The translations under genes were made by a program, and so were the position numbers. DNA of 64,000 bases from Limnanthes douglasii subsp. nivea (lineage: Eukaryota; Streptophyta; Magnoliopsida; Brassicales; Limnanthaceae): NCBI GenBank assembly GCA_036936605.1, contig JAUPFV010000001.1:117932771-117996770 (forward strand). Reading direction: 5' to 3'. Below are positions 54,461 to 64,000 of the stretch, one piece after another (within the stretch, counting starts at the first letter, position 1; every line of letters starts with the position of its first letter). The notes below the pieces were generated by a model. The model ran no database searches. It was not told where the DNA came from and saw only the letters and a program-made list of their open reading frames with translations.

Positions 54461-54480
54461 TGTTTGCTTCCATAAATACT
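54445..54480 (+). promoter_or_regulatory. Putative promoter of the element C antisense ORF
   Basis: A (CT)n run (TCTCTCTCTCTCTC) is followed by CTTCCATAAATACTTTTTTC at 54,467. CT-rich blocks near a TATA-like box are common in plant promoters. Element B has doubled TTATAAATACC boxes at the matching position. Confidence 0.5.
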
Positions 54481-55628
54481 TTTTTCTCTTATTAGTTGTG
54501 TTTTACAAACACATTTTAGTGATAGAAAAATCATTCAACGCAGTGGTCCTTTAGCTACCTTGATTTGAACATCCAATCCTTTGGCTACTTTCACAAAAAA
54601 ATCATATTTTCCAGTCAATATTTACTATCGTACATGTAAAAACACCCCAAAACCAAAAAACTAATCTCCTCAGAAACCAAGTAATCAGTTTTCGGTGCTT
54701 ACGATTATTTTTGTATCAACGAAAGAGCTGAAGAGTACAGAGGTGCAAGATTGATAAACAATTCTCCTCGATTCTCTACTCAAATCGCGCATTATGGTAA
54801 TTTCACCCCAAACCAAAGTTCCCTTGTTTTTCCAAGTTCATCCACCCCAGAATCTCAACAACCTTTATCAACAAATTATTTGCAATCAACACTTTGAAAT
54901 TCTTCTTCAGGTCCTTCTGGTTCCAAAACTGCATCTCCTCGAAAGAATCCAAAATTTACTCAGAGCATATCTACTTACAAACAATCAGAAGAAGCTGTAT
55001 CACCTATTAGTGTTGTTTCACCTCAGACCTCACGTAAATAACCACCTCGGATTCAATCGAAAGCTCGCCTCTCTCATGAATTTACCTGTAAAAAAACATT
55101 CATAACCATGTGAGATATCGATGTTGTCAATACTTCCCAAAAATTAACTCTACACCACCATCTCCTCCCCCGAGGGATATTGTTGAAAGTATCACTGAGT
55201 CACAAGAAACTCCATTGAATACTCAAGAAGAAAACCCAGTCTCAACCTCTAACTCGCCTCGACTAATTGAAGAAGCTTCTGAAGAAGAAGTAGCAGAAGC
55301 TACTCATTCTAACAATGGGGATAAAGAAAGTGGAGCTGCATCTGATACTGAAGACGACGTCTCGGAACAAGGAGCAGTTAAAAAGAAAACGAATGGAAAA
55401 GCTCTGGTTGTTATTCCCAAGGATGTTGCTGCCTCCATTAGTGTAAACCTGAAATCACTCATCCCCGAATATGTCATGGCACTAAAAAATGTACCATACA
55501 TATACTATAACGAAACTCAAGGTGACCGTCTTAAAAAATAATAGGGAATGTCAGATAACATTACACTTCGACTACCAAAAGAAGGGGAAATTCCACTTGA
55601 ATGTGGAGCAAATGAATTGTAGACTTGT

Positions 55629-55780
55629 AGGAATACTTCGAATTCCACTGCGTAAGATGATAGTGGAATACTTCGAATTCCTAGATTTTCTTGTTAGTGA
55701 TCGTCAATTGGGGTCTTCAGTTCCTATTAGATCCGATGATAGTGGAATACTTCGAATTCCTAGACCTTTGTCCTAAACAA
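55629..55780 (+). repeat. About 78-bp duplication in the antisense ORF
   Basis: GATGATAGTGGAATACTTCG followed by AATTCCTAGA occurs at 55,657 and 55,735; a shorter GGAATACTTCGAATTCC also lies at 55,630. It breaks the central domain. Confidence 0.85.
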
Positions 55781-57115
55781 GAAAAACCAAATATTTGGTT
55801 CACATTTCTATCAGTAGTTATGGATTCAAGACTAATCCAAATCCCCCTCTCCATCAAAGACTTTCTTGCCATGACGATCTGCTCAAAGCTGAAAAATTCT
55901 GGAAGCAAATATTTATCGTCATTACTGGAGCTTGGGAAAATTGGAAGGAAATATCTGATGAAAATCCTTCAAAACTCAACCTCGTTTGGAGCAGCAACAA
56001 TAAGCTTTTTATCATTTCCTTTACACTATATAACTTGTACTTAATTTTTCATATATACTGTTTATGCACTCAGAAATTTTGAAGCGATTCAAGGGTTGCA
56101 AGAAAGATGCAAAATACATCTTTATGAAATTGGCCACCTTGGCCAAAAAAGAATGGGGCAATGGGTTCCATTCAGATTTTTTGCCTATAGATTTTATCAA
56201 CAACCACTTGTGGAGGATTACCTTGGGTGCTGACCTCCCCAAAAATCCTATGGAGCTACCAAATTGAAATTTGGTTGTGAGGAGACTTGTAGCACCTGAT
56301 GGTAAGATGACTCTTCCTGTGAGGAAAAAATCTAACAATCATCTTCCCGCAAAAAAAGAGAAAAATAAAAAAGTAGCTAGTACATTTGGTGCTAGCCTTT
56401 TAGAAAATATGAGCCCTCTGAAGAAGGAAACAAGAAAGAAAATTGAAACCAACCTTCCTACAATTGAAGAAAGAATTCAGGGTGAACCTTCCTAAAACAA
56501 AGAAAACTGCTCCCCAAAGAAGAAAAATAGCACCTCAAAACTTCTCCTACTAAGATAATAAAAAAACAATCTGAAGAAACTGTCTTTGAAGTTCATCCTA
56601 CCAAAACTGAAAATATTGCAATAAAAGATCATCGAGGAGAAATTACAACAGATAATAATCAAAGAGGAATTGCAACAGATGACAACCAAGGAGGAATGAC
56701 AATTGAAGATCATCGAGGAGAAGACAAGCTCTATCCTAACGATGCCTATAGCGAAAAAGAGGTTCAAGCTCTCTACAAAGATATGGATCTGAAGGTTCAA
56801 CAAATCCAGGACCAACTTCGAAAAATTTCCCATCAGGTTACTGTTCCTCTCTTACATGAAACAATGAATTCGGATACTCCATTGGCTTCCTCGTCGGCTC
56901 TCACACCCTTTAATAATCAAAGGTTTATCCATGTTCAATAACCATCCGAAGAGGTTTTACTTGCACTGCAACGTTTCTCCAACCTTGAAGCAGCAATAAG
57001 AATACTATGCACAGAAGTAAATTCTTCTTAAAGCCATATGGAAATTATGGCTAAAGAGATAGTTCGACATAATAACGATATTGTTGTAGAGTAAAGATTA
57101 AGAGAGATATTTGGG

Positions 57116-58074
57116 CAACAACTCCAATATCAATTTCAAGTATTCCAAGTTGACAGGCATAATATATCCATGGGGCCATCCAACTAAAACATCATCTTTT
57201 CTCTATCCATAACCCATAAATAGAAGAGTTGAAAACCTCTCATCAAGCTGCGACAGAGGATTTTAAAGCCAAACATGCCAAGGAATATTTTGAGGAGCAG
57301 CAAAACTATTCTACTCTTCAAGAATCCTTAAATAAGACTGAAGAAGAAAAGAAGAGTGTGACAACTAATATAGATGATCTCAAGACTGATCCTGAGAAAG
57401 AAAAAGAAATTGTTGTGGAGGCCACCAAAACTGAGTGTGGGAAAGACACATTGGTTGCTACAAAAAATACCGAGGAGCAGCAATCAATTAGTTTGCTTCG
57501 TGAAATTTACGCAACGTTCCCTAAGGTAAATCTGTAAAACATCTGGGAAATAATCCCCATGGACAACCGACCCAGCAAAGCCTTTAATCCTATCCAACAA
57601 CTCCAATATCAATTTCAAGTATTCCAAGTTGACAGGCATAATATATCCATGGGGCCGTCCAACTAAAACATCATCTTTTCTCTATCCATAACCCATAAAT
57701 AGAAGAGTTGAAAACCTCTCATCAAGCTGCGACAGAGGATTTTAAAGCCAAACATGCCAAGGAATATTTTGAGGAGCAGCAAAACTATTCTACTCTTCAA
57801 GAATCCTTAAATAAGAGTGAAGAAGAAAAGAAGAGTGTGCCAACTAATATGGATGATCTCAAGACTGATCCTGAGAAAGACAAAGAAATTGTTGTGGAGG
57901 CCACCAAAACTGAGTGTGGAAAAGACACATTGGTTGCTACAAAAAATACCGAGGAGCAGCAATCAATTAGTTTGCTTCGTGAAATTTACGCAACGTTCCC
58001 TAAGGTAAATCTGTAAAACTTCTGGGAAATAATCCCCATGGACAACCTACCCAGCAAAGCCTTCAATCCTATCC
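57116..58074 (+). repeat. 479-bp tandem duplication in the antisense ORF
   Basis: Copies at 57,116-57,594 and 57,595-58,074 differ at only about ten positions. Each contains the same 102-codon frame starting MKTSHQAATEDFKAKHAKEY (57,229 and 57,708). The near-identity contrasts with the decay around it, so the duplication is recent relative to the element. Confidence 0.95.
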
Positions 58075-58339
58075 ACACTAATTCTTCCGAAGAGACGGAG
58101 TCCGAAGAAGATGAAGCTGATGAAGGTGATTCGCCATAAGAGAATTTCGAAGAAAAATAACTCCTATTTTCCTCCTTTTTTGTTCCAAGTCACTCGATTG
58201 TGTGATGACTTGTTTTTTAGTGAATGCTTAGTTGTTTAGCATTCATAACATCTTTTTATAAGATTGAATTTTTGTTTATGAATTAGTACTTTTCCTTTCT
58301 CTATATTCATTTGCCATATCATAAAAAATTATAAGTTTA

Positions 58340-58640
58340 AGAACAAAGTCATTTTTACCTCGAATAATAGTAATGCCTTAAAAAGTACGCTTAAGGAATG
58401 TAGCACATCAAATAAAAATTAGTGTGTTCAAATAATGTAAACACCTCTAATATATATATATATAGTGCATTATAGCACCTCGAATATGTACAGTGCCTTT
58501 AGAGAATGTAGCACCTCGAATATGTATAGTGCGTTTAGAGAATGTAGCACCTTGAATATGTATTGTGTGTTTACCAAAATGTAGCACCTCGAATATGGTT
58601 ATTCTTTAAAAAATATTGATAATGAACGTTTAACACTTCA
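58340..58640 (-). repeat. 36-bp 3' UTR tandem array of element C
   Basis: AGCACCTCGAATATGTATAG + TGCGTTTAGAGAATGT repeats at 58,474, 58,510, 58,546 and 58,583 (periods 36, 36, 37), with decayed units on both sides. The reverse complement gives the same consensus as the array of element B. Confidence 0.9.
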
Positions 58641-58739
58641 GATTAATTAATCTGGATCAACAACTTCAAAGATGATGAGTCTTTAACTAGTTACCAAAAT
58701 TATTTAAATACTTGTGTTTAAAACAACCATTGGCCAATT

Positions 58740-58840
58740 TTTTTATTAATATCTTTGAATATGTACATGACACCTCACTAAAACCTTCATGGGCCAACAG
58801 GGTAGAAAATAGTGTGCCAATTATTCAAAACGAGTAAATT
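58740..58840 (-). other. Conserved post-integrase motif of element C
   Basis: On minus: CACACTATTTTCTACCCTGT, TGGCCCATGAAGGTTTTAGT, GAGGTGTCATGTACAT and GATATTAATAAAA. The block order is that of element B. Confidence 0.7.
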
Positions 58841-58879
58841 ATTCCTAGTATAGCTTTAGATGTTTTATATTCCAAGGAT

Positions 58880-59930
58880 GTTGAAGAATCCTCCAATGCT
58901 CATCATATAGGTGATACGTGCCCGATTTTATTCTCTTCATCGCCATATAAGGACTCTCTCAATTCAGGGCCATCTTTCCAAGTCGTTTATCCTTTGTATG
59001 GAGGAATGCCTTCCTTAAGACTTTGTCACCCAATTTAAAATTCTTTCTTCTTACCTTCAAATTATACCGACTCTTCATCAAAGTTTGATAGTGAGTCCTA
59101 TTCAAATGAGCTCTAACTCTTTTTTCTTTGATCAAATGTAGTTTTGTTCTTTTTACCTCTTCATTCACCTTTTTGGAATATTGAAGTACTCTATAACAAG
59201 GTAAAATAGACTCAGCAGGACTAACAATATCCATACCATATACCAAGGCAAAATGTGTTTCTTGAGTAGTATCTCTAAGCTTTGTACGATAAGAGTACAA
59301 CACCTCTTGCAAATAATTAGGCCATTTTCCCTACAACACCTGTTAAATTCTTCTTCAAAACTTTCAAAATAGATCTATTGGTCACTTTTACTTGACCATT
59401 TGCTTGAGGATGAAAATGTGTATAAAACATTGTGTTATTCCCTTTAAAGCGCAAAAAGAAGTCATTAATCTATTGTTGAATTGAGGATCGTTATCCGTAG
59501 GGATTTTTCGAGGTACTCCAAAGTGGTAAAAAATATTGTTCATAATGAACTTAATAACATCATTTTCCTTCGTTCTAGAAAATGGTTCAGCTTCTGCCCA
59601 CTTCGAAAAGTACTCAACTACCACAATGATCATTTGACGTCCTCCAGAAGCCATAAAAAATAGTCATACTAAATCTATTCCCCATCTGTCAAAAGAGATA
59701 GCTTCGGAAATAGACATAAGTGGCATTGCTGGTTTGTGAATAGAATGGGAAAAACGCTAACAAGTATCGCATCCTCGAACTAGAACTTTAGCATCATTCA
59801 TAATTGAAGGCCAATAATACCCCGCCAACAAAACCCAACGCGTCAAAGACTTGAAACCACAATGCGCTGAACCTCGCCATCATGTAACTCAGATAAAATA
59901 TTTTCAGACTCTTGTTCTTCAAAACATCGT
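58880..59930 (-). pseudogene. pol: Integrase of element C
   Basis: The zinc region (about 59,890-59,760 on minus) reads HDGEVQRIVVSSL-like and GWYYWPSIM-like codons with a CDTC pair. The core frame at 59,654-59,388 reads VVVEYFSKWAEAEPFSRT, GVPRKIPTDNDPQFNN and then, after a frameshift, PQANGQVKVTNRSIL. The first catalytic Asp is Glu (VEY) and the catalytic Glu is Lys (VKV), so two of three active-site acids are lost. The C-terminal part (59,312-58,959) reads EVLYSYRTKLRDTTQETHFA, LVYGMDIVSPAESILP and KNFKLGDKVLRKAFLHTKD. Integrase would be nuclear; this copy is inactive. Confidence 0.88.
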
Positions 59931-60130
59931 ATCAATGGTATACCTAAATATTTCTTGTATAACACTCTATCCAATACAACCTAACCATGTCTTAATTTTT
60001 TATCCAACTTTGGATTTTGAGGTAACACACGCCTTAGTAAAGAAATTAAGAATATCATACCTCCAATCACCTTGAATTGTATCAAGAGTGACAAATACTA
60101 CCTCAACATATTTACATTTCTCTGACCGTG

Positions 60131-60450
60131 TCAAAATGGAGGGACTCTCGTAAACAATATCCAAGGATATTCTTCTGTATAAGCAATTGTTGCCAAAGAA
60201 TCAGCAATTGTATTATATCCTCGATTAATATGCTCTACAAGCACTTTGTCAAACAAGAGAGCCAAATTTTGAAGCTCGCGAAGATACAAAATTAAATGAT
60301 CATTCTTAGCCTCGGAAACACCTGCCATGTAATTTGGCACTAATTGTGAATCCCCAAAATACTAGAACCACCATCAGTTTGAACCACCCATATCAAATCT
60401 TCTGGAAAGACCTCTAAATTTGTCTCCTCATCTGATCTACTTGAATGAAA
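60131..60450 (-). pseudogene. pol: Second RNase H (archaeal-type) of element C
   Basis: On minus the preceding frame ends VEFHSSRSDEETNLEVFP and IWVVQTDGGSSILG. The domain then jumps to SEAKNDHLILYLRELQNLAL and VEHINRGYNTIADSLATIAY. The middle part, which in elements A and B carries NNE-EYE and the SDS/TDS motif, is deleted at about 60,335-60,350. It therefore lacks part of its active site. It follows the first RNase H directly, as in element A. Confidence 0.8.
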
Positions 60451-60900
60451 TTCAACAAGAAAATCAGTTAAATCTTGATCCTTAATAGTCGTTTGAGGAA
60501 AAAAATTGATATCAAAATCTCCCAATTCAACTGACCACTTCGTCATCCTACCAGAAATATATGGGCGTTGTAACACATTTTTTAATAGAAAAGAAGTTCG
60601 AACCACAATAGTATGAGTTTGAAAATAAGGGCGCATTTTTCTAACAGCCACCACTAAATCCAAAGACAATTTTTTCAAGTCTCAAATACCTTTTCTCTAA
60701 TGCCAATAAACATTTACTAACATAGTAAAGTGGCTTCAAAATTTCCTTATCTTCACTTATTAAAACAACACTCACAACAAAGTTGGAAACTGCTACGTAT
60801 AAAAACAACTGCTCTCTAGTTCGAGGCTTGGACAATATCTCTACTAATAAAAAAAGTTCTTTAATCCTTGAAAATGATACTTCACAATCCGATGTCCATT
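60440..60900 (-). pseudogene. pol: RNase H (Ty3/gypsy type) of element C
   Basis: Frames at 60,835-60,641 and 60,678-60,340 give LFLYVAVSNFVVSVVLISED, PLYYVSKCLLALEKRYLRLE, then KMRPYFQTHTIVVRTSFLL, QRPYISGRMTKWSVELGDFD and TTIKDQDLTDFLVEFH. A frameshift near 60,675 (KIVFGFSGGC) splits the domain. The layout and motifs match element A at 7,680-8,060. Confidence 0.85.
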
Positions 60901-61575
60901 CAAACTCTTTTGGTCTTCATAAAAATTGTAAAAAAGGAAAACACTTGTCAGAAAATCTCAAGATAAATCGACTAAGGGTAGCCAACCTTCTTGTTAATAT
61001 TTTTACCTCCTTAATAGTTCGAGGTGATATCACTGAAACTAAAGCCTTCAAATGCTCTATATCAGCCTCTATTCCTTTTTCACTAATAATATATCCCAAG
61101 TATTTCCCTCATCAAACTCCAAAGGTACATTTCTTATGATTTAGCATTTATCGAATAACCCTTAAATTAAAAGTTTCCTTTAAATCCTCCAAGTGCATAT
61201 CATCAGCTGGACTTTTAACCAAAATATATAACTCCATATTTCTCCCAATCTAAGAAGAAAAATCTTTATTCACCAACCTTTGGTATGTTGCTCCAAGATT
61301 CTTCAACCCAAAGGGCATAACCCTATAGCAATGTAAGACTCGATTAGTGATAAATGTAGAGCTTTTTTGGTATTTTAGATCCACCTGAATCTGGTTATAC
61401 CCTGCAAAAGCATCCATAAAATACAAATTTTTATTTCCCAAAGTATAATCAACCACTTGATCTAATCGAGGAACAAGAGATGGATCTTTAGGGAAAACTC
61501 GATTCAAATCTGTGAAGTCAACACACATTCTCCATATCCCTTTCTTCTTTTTAACCAACATTGGGTTCGATGTCC
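60900..61575 (-). pseudogene. pol: Reverse transcriptase of element C
   Basis: The minus frame at 61,561-61,250 reads MLVKKKKGIWRMCVDFTDLN, VPRLDQVVDYTLGNK, YFMDAFAGYNQIQVDLKYQK and MPFGLKNLGATYQRLVNKDF. Next comes IGRNMELYILVKSPADDMHL where relatives have a VYVDDMLVKS box: the catalytic YVDD Asp pair has been removed by a short deletion near 61,225. After it the frame reads DLKETFNLRVI and, at 61,099-60,917, GYIISEKGIEADIEHLKALV, TRRLATLSRFILRFSDKCFP. This copy cannot polymerise DNA. Confidence 0.9.
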
Positions 61576-62113
61576 ATAAAAGATATTATGCCATCTAATA
61601 TATCTGACCCTAAACAAACGATCCACTTCAACTATAATAACCTCTCATTTTTCAACATATAAGGCGCGTCTTTTTTGAATATATGGTTTAAACCTCATAT
61701 TTATAGCCAAGCTATGACATATCACATCAGATAAAACCCCCACAACATCCTCTGTTTTCCAAGCAAAAACATCCAAATTAGTAAACATAAATTGTAACAA
61801 TTGATAACGCAAAGTTGGTGACAATAATATTCATATTCAAAGATTTTTCCCATTAGGAAAAGAATATTCTTCTATGCCTTCACTTACTCATTAGAGAACT
61901 TGGGGTTTCCCTCGGATCATCAATACATTGTTAGGACATCAGATAGGAAGAGTTGTTGCATAACATTCTCTGGCTACCTTTTGATCACTTTGGACCACCC
62001 CAACACGGTCTCCGATGACATACTTCAAACACTGATGAACGGTGGATACAACTGCATAAATCCTCGGAAGCCAAGATCTCATAATATAGTATTATAACTG
62101 GTAGGGAAATCCA

Positions 62114-62650
62114 CTACCATGAATAAAACTTGAACCTTCTTTTTATAATTCCATCTCCCAAACACACTTCACCGTCGAATTCTCCAATCATGTGAGCTTT
62201 TACACATGTAAACCCAATTATAGTATGATATGATTGAAAAATTCGAGGTGGATTACACATCCTATCGTATGTTGATTTGAACAAAACATTTCCAAAGCTT
62301 TCTGTATCTATCAAAACATGTTGGATTCTAATCCTATCTATTTCTTCTCTAATAACCAATACGTCTTCGTGAGGACCTCCAATGTCTCTCAAATCATCTT
62401 CATCAAAAAGAATAAAAATAACATCTTTATTTCCATACAAGTGAATAGATATCCTTCCTCTGATTTGAGTAGCTAAACTTATCACATGCCTTTTCATGGA
62501 GCTATTAGTGTTACCAGTCATAAAATCTCCCCCAAAAATTGTTAAGGAATCAAAATATTCACATATACTTTGAACTCGTCCTTGCTCTGCTGGTTCATCC
62601 ACAACCAACAAAATTAACCGATCCAGATTTGTATACAAATGTTCTGAAGC
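62114..62650 (-). pseudogene. pol: Aspartic protease of element C
   Basis: The 238-codon minus frame (62,830-62,114) includes DSLTIFGGDFMTGNTNSSMK, FDEDDLRDIGGPHEDVLVIR and HVLIDTESFGNVLFKSTYDR. The last is the active-site region; the expected DTGSS reads DTESF, so catalytic geometry is lost although Asp remains. It continues IIGFTCVKAHMIGEFDGEVC. The region between 62,110 and 61,575 corresponds to the protease C-terminus and the linker to RT, with scattered matches such as a SSQKIAREC-like block near 61,960. Confidence 0.85.
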
Positions 62651-64000
62651 TGCATCAAACTCGCCGATCTTAGAATCTACAATCATCAGATTTTCTTCGT
62701 TCGAATTTGGATTTGCTACTTGCAAAATCGATGCACTTGGAGCATTTGATACATTGTTCTTCCCTTTAACAAAACTATCTACTTTTCTGTTTTTTATTAA
62801 ACTCTGCACTTCCTTCTCAGGGCTATACAATCTGAATTATCATGTCTAATGTCATTATGATACTTACAGAACCTTTTGTTGCACTCTTCTCTTGGTCTAT
62901 TTATCAAAGATGGTTTTTTAAAGCTCACATATCCTTTAGACTTTTCGTAATTACATCCACATTCTCATTTAAATAAATATAATATTCATGTAGCTTGAGT
63001 TTGGTACCCTCCAGTTCGAGGAGGAAAACTATTTTTATTTTTTGGACGAGATGGTTGGGTTGAATTTGAAAAGTGTCCTTAATTATTTGACGCCTGCCCT
63101 GAATTATTTTGATTAGGTCCAACCATTCCACACTCTAGTTGATTCATCCAATTTAATTTGATCATTGACTTAAGCCATCAGTGCTCCAAAAGTCAAAGCT
63201 CTCCTATTTATCGTTTTATTTGCTAAATCACCTGGTAACAAACCTTGTCAAAATGCAGCCATAGCTACGAACTTTTCACATTTATCTAATCTTGCTTTTG
63301 TTAACACAAAACGTTTGGTATAATCCTTCAACTTCTCTCCCACAACTTTCTTACAATGTATTTTAGCGTCTCCATTTTCTCGCATTTCTTTACTTCCCAC
63401 AAATTATCGTCGAAAAGTTGTATAGAAATCTCTAAAATTAGAAATAGGTCCCCTCAAAATTCTATTGTACCATTTCAAATGTGTGCCCTTAAATGTCGGA
63501 GAAAAGGCTCTGCATACCAGCCTATCATCATCATCTTCGAAGTTCATCATATAGTTCGTGAATTGTTTATCATCGGGATATTTCTTCCCATCAAATTTCT
63601 CAACCTTAGAAATATCAAACCGCTTCGAAAGAGTAATAGACCTTATCTCAGTTGTTAAAGGAGAATTTCTTCAGTCAGCTTCTTGCACGTACTGGTCATC
63701 TCCTTATGTTCCCATGATAACGTACAAATTATGATCACCTAAACTTGTTCATTGATTCAATATATTTCCTTCACACCATTCTGTTTCCCTCAAACAAAGA
63801 GGCACATTGTCTTTTTTATCTATATTCTTTATGCTGTTTTCGAGGCCGATATTTTTTGTCCTTCAAAGATCCCAGATACCTCTTTTGTTTGGATGTTGAA
63901 TAGTCAAACTCATCATCACTGGATGTAATATATATATTGATATATATATATGCGTATCTTTTTTCTCTCTTTTTGAAGTACGATGCTCTTTATCAGATTT
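62650..64000 (-). pseudogene. gag: Gag of element C (runs off the window)
   Basis: On minus, near 62,900-62,790 the sequence gives a RFCKYHNDIRHDNSDC-like zinc motif followed by EVQSLIKNRKVDSFVKG, as in element A. Upstream, 63,700-63,200 carries the capsid pattern: VEKFDGKKYPDDKQFTNYMM, DDDRLVCRAFSPTFKGT, WYNRILRGPISNFRDF and, near 63,250, GLLPGDLANKTI. Frame changes are present at about 63,130 and 63,420. The N-terminus and 5' LTR lie beyond 64,000. The (TA)n run at 63,928-63,953 sits within it. Confidence 0.8.

Larger units (their letters stand above)
54690..58140 (+). pseudogene. Antisense additional ORF of element C
   Basis: On + and opposite to pol. The N-terminal part (54,790-55,100) is Ser/Pro/Gln-rich; 55,110-55,541 reads PPSPPPRDIVESITESQ, then EEASEEEVAEATHSN and VIPKDVAASISVNLKSL. 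The central part (55,560-56,270) includes PNIWFTFLSVVMDSRLIQIP, SIKDFLAMTICS, KLATLAKKEWGNGFHSDFLP and FINNHLWRITLGADLP, resembling domains annotated as putative plant transposon proteins. A Lys-rich part (56,271-56,495), a coiled-coil-like part and an acidic end (SSEETESEEDEADEGDSP, near 58,085-58,135) follow. At least five frame changes, plus 78-bp and 479-bp duplications, are present. Function unknown. Confidence 0.7.
53640..64000 (-). mobile_element. Ty3/gypsy Tat-type retrotransposon C (3' end to gag)
   Basis: Read on minus from the right edge: gag (partial), protease, RT, RNase H, second RNase H, integrase, post-integrase motif, 36-bp array, antisense ORF, polypurine tract and 3' LTR. 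The 5' LTR lies beyond the window. The catalytic boxes of RT, protease and integrase are mutated, so it is dead. It is the most complete example here of the layout shared with element B. Confidence 0.88.

Noticed and set aside
63356..63658. A 100-codon + strand gene near the right edge
   Set aside because: It is the complement of the element C gag capsid region, whose motifs are clear on minus.

Overview
The window looks like repeat-rich, AT-rich nuclear DNA from a flowering plant, most likely a dicot. The reasons are the lineages present: Ty3/gypsy elements of the Tat type (with a second, archaeal-type RNase H), Ty1/copia relics, plant LINEs with a DUF4283-type ORF1, a Mutator-like (MULE) transposase, a plant mobile domain (PMD) gene and tRNA-derived SINEs. 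I find no convincing intact host gene and no rRNA, true tRNA or CRISPR. Almost every coding region is broken by stops, frameshifts or deletions, so this is an old, layered transposon landscape.

Layout. 1-13,600: an apparent MULE with a transposase relic on + (about 1,250-3,850) and a PMD gene on - (about 11,370-12,790), flanked by CCGCCGGTG-type repeats. It seems to be split by Tat element A (about 3,845-10,400, +), and an LTR fragment lies inside the transposase. 13,250-16,430 is AT-rich. 16,430-17,805: 5'-truncated LINE tail. 17,830-18,260: copia integrase scrap on -. 18,572-24,477: element D, a complete but pol-less LTR retrotransposon with both LTRs, a polypurine tract and a near-perfect 5-bp target duplication. 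24,480-31,035: a nearly full-length degenerate LINE (ORF1, endonuclease, RT). 34,117-39,333: Tat element B (+), two LTRs with a large internal deletion, a 3' tandem array, and an antisense ORF that contains a solo LTR of the element A family with perfect TAGTT duplications. 41,200-46,000: SINEs, minisatellites and microsatellites. 47,000-50,150 and 52,985-53,640: copia relics on -. 50,252-51,366: element E, a small transposon with terminal inverted repeats (TIRs) around a 13-unit hairpin-rich minisatellite. 52,171-52,376: a foldback element. 53,640-64,000: Tat element C on -, running off the right edge, with 3' LTR, antisense ORF on +, 3' array, integrase, RNases H, RT, protease and gag.

How the parts relate. 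Elements B and C share one architecture: integrase, then a conserved post-integrase motif, then a 36-bp array, then an ORF on the opposite strand with its own TATA-type promoter, then polypurine tract and LTR. Additional antisense ORFs and 3' tandem repeats are known from Tat-lineage elements, so this is a conserved trait rather than decay. The other notable signal is a roughly 100-bp module present three times (41.2, 43.0 and 50.5 kb), each time a short distance upstream of a different purine-rich minisatellite; one copy sits inside TIR element E. All homologies were judged by eye; boundaries of degenerate features are approximate.
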